DNA from: Prevotella sp. CAG:1031 | GTDB lineage: Bacteria; Bacteroidota; Bacteroidia; Bacteroidales; Muribaculaceae | NCBI GenBank assembly: GCA_000431215.1 | Contig: HF985577.1 | Coordinates: forward strand, 1 to 10,776 | Length of the DNA stretch: 10,776 nucleotides | Direction: 5' to 3' | Shown here: in pieces, positions 6,710-10,776 of the stretch | How positions within the stretch are numbered: position 1 is the first letter of the stretch | Layout of the letters: the number at the start of each line of letters is the position of its first letter | Program-made: the position numbers and the translations under genes | The notes under the pieces: generated by a model | What the model saw: the letters and a program-made list of their open reading frames with translations, nothing else | The model's database searches: none | What the model was told of the DNA's origin: nothing

Positions 6710-7120
6710 ATGGCACAATCAAAAATCTCAAATCCTCAGTCATCCGAAATGACTGGTATGTCTAACAATTCAATTTTCTCTGAAACTATGGAAAATCCTA
6801 CCAACCCCGAAGTTCAGCCCGTCGCTGAACAGAGCGAAACCGCTCAGCCCAAGTCAACCCGTCCCACCGCCAAGCAGCGCAAGAGCGAACTTGAAGATTA
6901 CCGAACCGCTTTCTTTGCCCCGATTAAACTCGGCAAGGACAACAAGCATCAGGTAGCCATCAGCAATGACACGTTTGACCGTGTCGAGCGCACTGCCCGA
7001 TTCTTCGGCGGTCCCGGTTACAGCGTCAGCAACTTTGTCGAACACATCATCAATGAACACCTCGACAATAACGCCGCCAACTATGAAGGCTGGTTCACTC
7101 TAATCAGTAAATCGTTCTGA
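6710..7120 (+). CDS. DUF3408 family protein (ribbon-helix-helix-like DNA-binding accessory)
   Basis: The 136-aa product has a long low-complexity N-terminus rich in Ser, Glu, Pro and Gln (1-55), then the DUF3408 core. LEDYRTAFFAPIKL (61-74) and KHQVAISNDTFDRVERTARFFGG (79-101, split strand and first helix) are followed by YSVSNFVEHIINEHLDN (104-120), the second helix ending with the family's HLxxN pattern. DUF3408 proteins in Bacteroidetes conjugative and mobilizable elements sit in transfer regions and resemble ribbon-helix-helix proteins that bind DNA near oriT. The gene ends one base before the hairpin-rich non-coding region, which fits a role at that site. Internal ATGs at codons 14, 17 and 27 are possible starts because the N-terminus is not conserved. 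Confidence 0.82.
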   Translation: MAQSKISNPQSSEMTGMSNNSIFSETMENPTNPEVQPVAEQSETAQPKSTRPTAKQRKSELEDYRTAFFAPIKLGKDNKHQVAISNDTFDRVERTARFFGGPGYSVSNFVEHIINEHLDNNAANYEGWFTLISKSF

Positions 7121-7191
7121 CCACTGCCCCTCGGCAGTGAAAATGGCGAAGCCATCGGCAGCGCCGGTATCCGGATATTCTGTCAAGAATA

Positions 7192-7242
7192 GGAGGATAG
7201 CAAGGTAGTGGCAATGTAAACATTTCCGACCTTGCATCCTCC
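7192..7242. repeat. Large imperfect inverted repeat in the oriT candidate
   Basis: GGAGGAT-A-GCAAGGT (7192-7206, one extra A at 7199) is complementary to ACCTTGCATCCTCC (7229-7242) over 14 pairs. The loop carries a second stem: GG (7210-7211) with CC (7226-7227), a C/T mismatch, then AATGT (7213-7217) with ACATT (7220-7224). Inverted repeats of this size beside the nick are the usual recognition sites of relaxases. Confidence 0.75.
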
Positions 7243-7284
7243 GTTACCGGGCGGCTAGAGTCCGTTCCCGATGGTCACAATGTC

Positions 7285-7300
7285 AAATTCCAAAATTCCA
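7285..7300 (+). repeat. Perfect tandem AAATTCCA repeat before mobC
   Basis: AAATTCCA occurs at 7285-7292 and 7293-7300 without a gap, 5 bp before the ATG at 7306. It may be a binding site for an accessory protein or simply an A-rich translation leader. Confidence 0.6.
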
Positions 7301-7305
7301 AGACA

Positions 7306-7671
7306 ATGACTTTCACAAAAAGAAAGAAGGCTCCTCCGGGAGCAACCGAGAAGTCCGGCAAGTCATACGTTGTCAGTGTAAGGCTCAATGAAGAACAGTA
7401 TCAGACCGTGCAGGAGAACTGTCGAAAATCCGGTAGAAAGCTATCCGACTTCTGGCGCCACGCTCTGCTCAACGCCAAGGTTACGGCAGTAGCCACACCC
7501 GATGACATGGCGATTCTGCGTCAGATCGGGAGCATGGCGAACAATCTGAACCAGCTTGCGAAGAAGGCCAACGAAGCGGGGTTCAAGCTCGTGGAGTGGT
7601 CTCTCAAAGGTCTTAGCAAAGAAATAAAAACTCTTTATACACGACTGTCGTATGATTGGAGGCATAACTAA
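7306..7671 (+). CDS. MobC-like relaxosome accessory protein
   Basis: A 121-aa basic protein of the bacterial mobilisation protein (MobC) family. Residues 20-57 (YVVSVRLNEEQYQTVQENCR, then LSDFWRHALL) form a ribbon-helix-helix DNA-binding unit. MANNLNQLAKKANEAG (77-92), preceded by ILRQIGS, is the family signature, as in the GNNLNQLARKAN core of MobC and NikA-type proteins. Such proteins bind oriT, bend or melt the DNA and recruit the relaxase. The position fits: directly downstream of the hairpin region and overlapping the relaxase start by 20 bp, so the two proteins are likely made in fixed ratio. ATG 7306 gives a Lys-rich N-terminus usual in the family. Function is inferred from family and location. 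Confidence 0.88.
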   Translation: MTFTKRKKAPPGATEKSGKSYVVSVRLNEEQYQTVQENCRKSGRKLSDFWRHALLNAKVTAVATPDDMAILRQIGSMANNLNQLAKKANEAGFKLVEWSLKGLSKEIKTLYTRLSYDWRHN

Positions 7672-8626
7672 AGGAAGCTGTTTTTCCGGCTGCGTGGAGT
7701 ATGCCCTCGCGCTGAAAGAGAAAAACAAAGAGGCACGTCTGCTCTATTCCGAGGGGCTGCTGACCGACACACCGAAAGATATTATCGACGGATTTGAGTG
7801 TCAGCGACATCTCAACAGCAGGGTTAAGCATTGGTGCGGACATATCTCGTTGTCCTATTCTCCGAAAGATGCGGAGCGAATGAGCGATGAATTTATGGTG
7901 AAACTTGCTCTGGAATATATGGAGAAAATGGGCATCAAAAACACCCAGTTTATCATAGCCCGACATCTCGATAAAGAGCATCCGCATTGCCACATCGTCT
8001 ATAACCGAGTGGATAATGACGGCAAATGCGTAAGCGACAGTTTCGAGTACTACCGCAACAACGAGATATGCGACGAGATGAAAAAGAAGTATAGTCTGAC
8101 CTACGGTGAGAACAAAGACCAAGTGAAAACTGAGCGTCTGAAAGGACGACCGAAGACCCGTCAGGAAATTTATCTCGCCGTTCAAGCAGCCAAAAGATCG
8201 GCAAAAGACTGGACTACTTTTCAGCGAGAACTAGCTCAGAAAGGTGTCACGGTAAGGAAGAAATTCCGACGCGGCACTACCGAAGTCGATGGATTATCCT
8301 TCATCAAGGATGGTCAGAAGTTCAAGGCTTCGCAGGTTGACCGAGACGGCAGATGTTCCTACGACACTATCTGCAAGGCTCTCGACCGGAACAAGAATCG
8401 ACAGTCACAACCCGCATCGCCGGCACCGAAACCGATGCGACAGCAGCCTAAACAGGAACCAAGTGTAGTCAGCAAAGTGCTTGAAGCCGGAGCCGACCTT
8501 ACCGAAGGAATCGGCACTGCAATCGGCGGCATCTTCCAAGTCGGACCTGCCTACGACCCGGAAGAAGAGGCGTTCATCAACGAGATGAAACGCCGTCAAA
8601 AGAGAAAAAAAGGCAGAAGTTTGTAA
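7652..8626 (+). CDS. Relaxase / mobilization nuclease (MOB_P-like)
   Basis: A 324-aa relaxase of the Relaxase/mobilization nuclease family, which nicks oriT through a tyrosine and pilots the strand into the recipient. The N-terminal GGITKGSCFSGCVEYAL (3-19) holds Tyr17, the candidate nucleophile region. HWCGHISLSYSPKD (60-73) is motif II, and HLDKEHPHCHIVYNRV (105-120) is the metal-binding histidine triad (His105 or His110, His112, His114), the diagnostic motif. The nuclease part ends near residue 245. The Pro/Gln-rich linker at 250-270 and a short hydrophobic stretch GIGTAIGGIF (286-295) before a very basic tail may serve partner contacts. It is smaller than plasmid relaxases but normal for Bacteroidales mobilizable elements (compare the BmgA type). 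The start overlaps mobC, and 18 A-rich bases separate its stop from the next gene. No ATPase or coupling protein is encoded beside it. Confidence 0.93.
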   Translation: MIGGITKGSCFSGCVEYALALKEKNKEARLLYSEGLLTDTPKDIIDGFECQRHLNSRVKHWCGHISLSYSPKDAERMSDEFMVKLALEYMEKMGIKNTQFIIARHLDKEHPHCHIVYNRVDNDGKCVSDSFEYYRNNEICDEMKKKYSLTYGENKDQVKTERLKGRPKTRQEIYLAVQAAKRSAKDWTTFQRELAQKGVTVRKKFRRGTTEVDGLSFIKDGQKFKASQVDRDGRCSYDTICKALDRNKNRQSQPASPAPKPMRQQPKQEPSVVSKVLEAGADLTEGIGTAIGGIFQVGPAYDPEEEAFINEMKRRQKRKKGRSL

Positions 8627-8644
8627 TTTCAAAAACGAAAAAGC

Positions 8645-9325
8645 ATGAAAGAAAATTTTGAAAATTCTCAGGAGAACATTCTCCAGAACATCGCTGAAGA
8701 CCTCAGCAACATCAGCGGTACCTGTACCGAAATCAAGGAGTCGCAGCTCAACTGCGCCACCGCCGACGACCTGAACAATATGGGTACAACCATAACGTCA
8801 GCCGTCACCGAGAAAGTCGATGAGATGCAGACATCCATCGAAACCCAGACGCAGACGGTCAGCGAAATAGGAAGTAATCTGACAACCGAAGTCAACGACC
8901 TGAAGACCGAAATCACCAATAGAATTGATGACTTCACCGCCAATCCGCCGGTGCAGAAGATTGAAAAGACAATCCGTATCGCCCCGGAATCATGGCAGGT
9001 CTATCTCGCCATGTTCATCGCGGTATTCACGTTCATCTTCTTTGGCGCAACTACGATATGGCAGGAATCACGCATCGAGAAGGCCCGAATCTCCGACATC
9101 AAGTATCACTACATCCTGATGCACGGAGGAGTCAACTCCGAAGGACTTGACAGCATTCAGAGCTGGTTCCGCGACCCTGAACGTGTCAAGCAAATCGAAA
9201 AAGAGGTGAAAGACTACGAAGACCGTGTGCAGGAAACCGCCCGCGCCCTCGACCAGAAGCAGCGCCTCGAAGAAAAAATCAACGAACTCAATTCAAAAAC
9301 AAATCCCAAATCCAACAGAAAATGA
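8645..9325 (+). CDS. Membrane-anchored coiled-coil protein downstream of relaxase, unknown function
   Basis: I do not know a named family for this 226-aa protein. It has three parts: an N-terminal region (1-100) rich in Thr, Glu, Asn and Ile with heptad-like spacing, probably a helical coiled coil; a single transmembrane helix at about 117-138 (WQVYLAMFIAVFTFIFFGAT); and a C-terminal charged region, with KQIEKEVKDYEDRVQETARA onward (182-215) a second strong coiled coil ending in a basic tail. Topology resembles a tethered rod. Its place just after the relaxase and its coupling to the next gene (ATGA overlap, stop at 9323-9325) suggest a role in mobilization, perhaps holding the relaxosome at the membrane or near a helper coupling protein. 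That is inference from layout only; a phage-type or methyl-accepting-like architecture was considered but no signalling motif is present. Confidence 0.87.
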   Translation: MKENFENSQENILQNIAEDLSNISGTCTEIKESQLNCATADDLNNMGTTITSAVTEKVDEMQTSIETQTQTVSEIGSNLTTEVNDLKTEITNRIDDFTANPPVQKIEKTIRIAPESWQVYLAMFIAVFTFIFFGATTIWQESRIEKARISDIKYHYILMHGGVNSEGLDSIQSWFRDPERVKQIEKEVKDYEDRVQETARALDQKQRLEEKINELNSKTNPKSNRK

Positions 9326-9834
9326 AAGCATCCAACAACCTCAACCAACTTCTCTCCCGTGTAAAAACCATCTTTGGCCGCAAGTCTAACTCGGCAGCCA
9401 ACACCCCGCTTGAAGCGGAGCCGCCCACCGCCATCGCATCCGTAAGCGACCCACGCCTCAGCGCGGTCTTTGCCGACATCGAGAAATATCTCGCCGACAA
9501 CTACGGCACTCCGACCACCAAACTGCGCTATCAGGACTACACCAATGGCGCCAGTCTTACCTCCGAAGCTGCAACGTTTGCAGTATCGCTCGTAATCCTG
9601 ACAGCCACGAACGGAGCCGCCCATCTCCCCGACAACGTGTTGCTGCTCGGTGGAGTTACATCAACCAACGATGTAAAATGGCTCGGCTCCGAACTGAGAA
9701 AGTTCACCAACTTACTCATGCAGCTCTGCCCCAAGCACCGCATCCAGCACCTCGCTTTCGCCTTCTCCAAAGACAAGCCTGACAACCCGGCCATCGTCAA
9801 AGAAGCCGAAGTCACCTGCATCCGCCTCTACTAA
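9322..9834 (+). CDS. Unrecognised 170-aa protein, last gene of the mobilization operon
   Basis: No family is recognised. The start ATG overlaps the previous stop (ATGA), so it is translationally coupled. Residues 1-45 are basic then Ala/Pro-rich and likely flexible. Residues 46-170 look folded: SDPRLSAVFADIEKYLADNY (helical), LRYQDYTNGASLTSEAATF, a hydrophobic stretch AVSLVILTATNGAA (87-100), DNVLLLGGVTS, and a C-terminal helix and strands ending in VTCIRLY. There is no signal peptide, and the single hydrophobic stretch is too short and small-residue-rich for a sure membrane helix. The pattern of a small-residue helix followed by LLLGGV and a helix is faintly like the Lon-type protease fold, but no Ser-Lys dyad can be assigned. 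It likely works with the preceding membrane protein. GC-rich third positions match the neighbours, so it belongs to the same element. Confidence 0.82.
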   Translation: MKASNNLNQLLSRVKTIFGRKSNSAANTPLEAEPPTAIASVSDPRLSAVFADIEKYLADNYGTPTTKLRYQDYTNGASLTSEAATFAVSLVILTATNGAAHLPDNVLLLGGVTSTNDVKWLGSELRKFTNLLMQLCPKHRIQHLAFAFSKDKPDNPAIVKEAEVTCIRLY

Positions 9835-9844
9835 TCCATGAATG

Positions 9845-9888
9845 TAGCCCGACAGAAATATCATCTTTGATAACTGTCGGGCTATTTT
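9845..9888 (+). terminator. Strong terminator of the mobilization operon
   Basis: TAGCCCGACAG (9845-9855) pairs perfectly with CTGTCGGGCTA (9874-9884), 11 bp. Inside the 18-nt loop TATCA (9859-9863) pairs with TGATA (9868-9872). Four T follow at 9885-9888. It lies between the last operon gene and the convergent recombinase gene; no T-run is present on the minus side, so it serves the plus strand best. Confidence 0.88.
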
Positions 9889-9899
9889 GTCATTTGGAA

Positions 9900-10703
9900 T
9901 TACCAAGTGATAACTCGGTCAACAATGTCTTGTTGTTCGGCGGAGGTGCGGCGAAGGTATATACGAGTGGTTTCGATGCTCTCATGTCCCATGAGATCTG
10001 CGAGCAGTGAAATGTCGTTGAATTTCTCAAGGAAATTCTTTGCAAAGCGGTGTCGGAAGGAATGTGGGTAGATTACCTTTTCGTTGAGACCAAACTTCTT
10101 GGCATAGTTCTTCAGTTGCTGTGAGATACCTCTGGTGGTAATCCTCTCACCGAAACGGTTGAGAAATAGGTATCCAGTTGTACGACCTTCAGAGTGGAGC
10201 CATTCATTAGCTTCATCGCGTAGTTTCTTCGGAATGAACAAGCGCCGAATTTTCCCACCTTTGGTGTATATGTCGTAGTAGCCCAATGCCACATGTTCCA
10301 CTTTCAGTTGCACAAGCTCGCTGACACGGGCACCAGTGGCGGCGAGAAAACGCACAACGAAATACCATGCACGATTTTCCTCCTTTTTTAACTTGTTTTT
10401 GAGGAAAGTGTAATCGGCATTGCTGATTACGTTTTCCAGATAGGAACGTTGCTGCACCTTGACTGATTTGAGTCTCAGTCGAGGCTTGTTGCAGAAGGTT
10501 AGATACTTGTTCAAAGCCTGAATACGGAGATTGACCGTTTTGGGCTTGAACGATTCTATGAGATAGGTTTTATAGAGCAACAAGTTCTTCTTGTTTAGCT
10601 CTTTGTGGCGCGAAAAGAAATCGTTGACCGCATAGCAGTATGCGGCAATCGTATTCTTGGCCATGTTCCCATCTCGCAGAAAGATTTCAAAGTCTTTTGT
10701 CAT
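9900..10703 (-). CDS. Tyrosine recombinase / integrase (XerC/D-like, short form)
   Basis: A 267-aa tyrosine recombinase with the full catalytic set: Arg126 in AATGARVSEL, Lys148 or Lys151 in YTKGGKIRRL, His214 and Arg217 in PHSFRHRFA, His240 in LMGHESIETT, and the nucleophile Tyr249 in TRIYLRR. The N-terminal SAM-like core-binding domain covers about 1-85. There is no extra arm-binding domain, so it is the size of XerC/XerD and simple integrases. The start is set at ATG 10703 (MTKDFEIFLRDGN, the normal domain start); the longer frame from 10754 would add 17 residues translated through a perfect inverted repeat that looks like a DNA site. It faces the mobilization operon convergently and most likely excises and integrates the element; a DNA-inversion role cannot be excluded, because Bacteroidales carry many similar invertases. 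Confidence 0.93.
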   Translation of the reverse strand: MTKDFEIFLRDGNMAKNTIAAYCYAVNDFFSRHKELNKKNLLLYKTYLIESFKPKTVNLRIQALNKYLTFCNKPRLRLKSVKVQQRSYLENVISNADYTFLKNKLKKEENRAWYFVVRFLAATGARVSELVQLKVEHVALGYYDIYTKGGKIRRLFIPKKLRDEANEWLHSEGRTTGYLFLNRFGERITTRGISQQLKNYAKKFGLNEKVIYPHSFRHRFAKNFLEKFNDISLLADLMGHESIETTRIYLRRTSAEQQDIVDRVITW

Positions 10704-10710
10704 GTTGTAA

Positions 10711-10741
10711 ATCTTATTAGTGAGATTGATACTAATAAGAT
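10711..10741. promoter_or_regulatory. Perfect 11-bp inverted repeat upstream of the recombinase gene
   Basis: ATCTTATTAGT (10711-10721) and ACTAATAAGAT (10731-10741) are exact inverted copies around a 9-bp spacer, starting 7 bp before the recombinase ATG. Two roles fit: an operator or leader hairpin controlling the recombinase, or a recombination core site, since arms of 11-13 bp around a 6-9 bp spacer are the normal substrate of tyrosine recombinases. No second copy exists in the window to confirm an att site. Confidence 0.6.
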
Positions 10742-10776
10742 ATAGCCAATCCATGACTTCAAGTAATTCCTATTAT

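Larger units (their letters stand above)
7121..7305 (+). other. Hairpin-rich non-coding region, candidate origin of transfer (oriT)
   Basis: This 185-bp gap is the only sizeable break in the operon and lies directly before the MobC and relaxase genes, where oriT is usually found. Consecutive inverted repeats fill it: CACTGCC/GGCAGTG (7122-7139), ATGGC/GCCAT (7143-7155), CCGG/CCGG (7164-7174), TATTC/GAATA (7176-7191), and a large one at 7192-7242. The tandem AAATTCCA repeat at 7285-7300 precedes the ATG. The first hairpin has no T-run, so it is a poor terminator. The nick site cannot be placed; GCATCCTCC (7234-7242) is only loosely like the P-type nick region. A structured leader RNA is the main alternative. 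Confidence 0.6.
4011..10741. mobile_element. Bacteroidales integrative and mobilizable element (boundaries not determined)
   Basis: An excisionase-like HTH gene, DUF3987 and Toprim replication-type genes, DUF3408, MobC, relaxase and a tyrosine recombinase lie together with no type IV secretion genes. This is the known plan of Bacteroidales mobilizable elements such as the NBU and Tn4555/Tn5520 types. The coordinates span only the conserved core from the regulatory region to the repeat before the recombinase. No pair of direct att repeats or target duplication was found, so cargo may extend to the left (1-3860) and the right end may lie beyond 10776. Confidence 0.72.

Noticed and set aside
7122..7139. 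First hairpin after the DUF3408 gene as a terminator
   Set aside because: It is followed by AAAATGGCG and not by a T-run, and the operon continues.
7613..8185. 190-codon open frame on the minus strand opposite the relaxase
   Set aside because: It is antisense to the best conserved part of the relaxase, including the histidine triad, and shows no domain of its own.
10704..10754. Extension of the recombinase to the upstream ATG at 10754
   Set aside because: The added 17 residues are translated across a perfect inverted repeat and precede the normal domain start.

Overview
The window looks like accessory DNA from a gut Bacteroidales (Bacteroides, Prevotella or Muribaculaceae type). The evidence is a set of families typical of that order (the DUF3987 P-loop protein, a DUF6371/Toprim-like protein, DUF3408, and MobC plus a Relaxase-family nuclease), A-rich leaders in place of Shine-Dalgarno sequences, and one promoter resembling the Bacteroides TTTG / TAnnTTTG consensus. 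No tRNA, rRNA, CRISPR array or insertion sequence was seen.

Left part (1-3860): a HipA-family kinase truncated by the window edge; a Vat/CatB-type hexapeptide acetyltransferase with a TTG start; a two-pass membrane protein with a long acidic cytoplasmic domain that I do not recognise, followed by a strong terminator; and, on the minus strand, a small AT-rich EVE/PUA-like protein. These may be cargo of the element to the right or of an older neighbouring element. No boundary can be drawn from sequence alone.

Middle and right (about 4010-9888): a compact plus-strand operon typical of a Bacteroidales integrative and mobilizable element (IME). The order is winged-HTH/excisionase-like regulator, DUF3987 ATPase/primase-helicase-like protein, Toprim protein, DUF3408 DNA-binding protein, a 185-bp non-coding hairpin-rich region (best oriT candidate), MobC-like accessory protein, relaxase, a membrane-anchored coiled-coil protein, and an unrecognised 170-aa protein. 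The genes overlap or nearly touch, and an 11-bp-stem terminator closes the operon. Convergent to it lies a 267-aa tyrosine recombinase (9900-10703), with a perfect 11-bp inverted repeat just upstream of its start.

Inferred working model: the recombinase excises or integrates the element; the HTH protein may control excision or the operon; DUF3987 plus the Toprim protein may handle single-strand-to-duplex replication; DUF3408, MobC and the relaxase process oriT; and the last two genes may link the relaxosome to a host conjugative system. No type IV secretion genes are visible, so transfer would depend on a helper. The least described parts are the two genes downstream of the relaxase, the acidic membrane protein, the hairpin array at 7122-7242, and an AGTGGGTTAA motif shared by two upstream regions.
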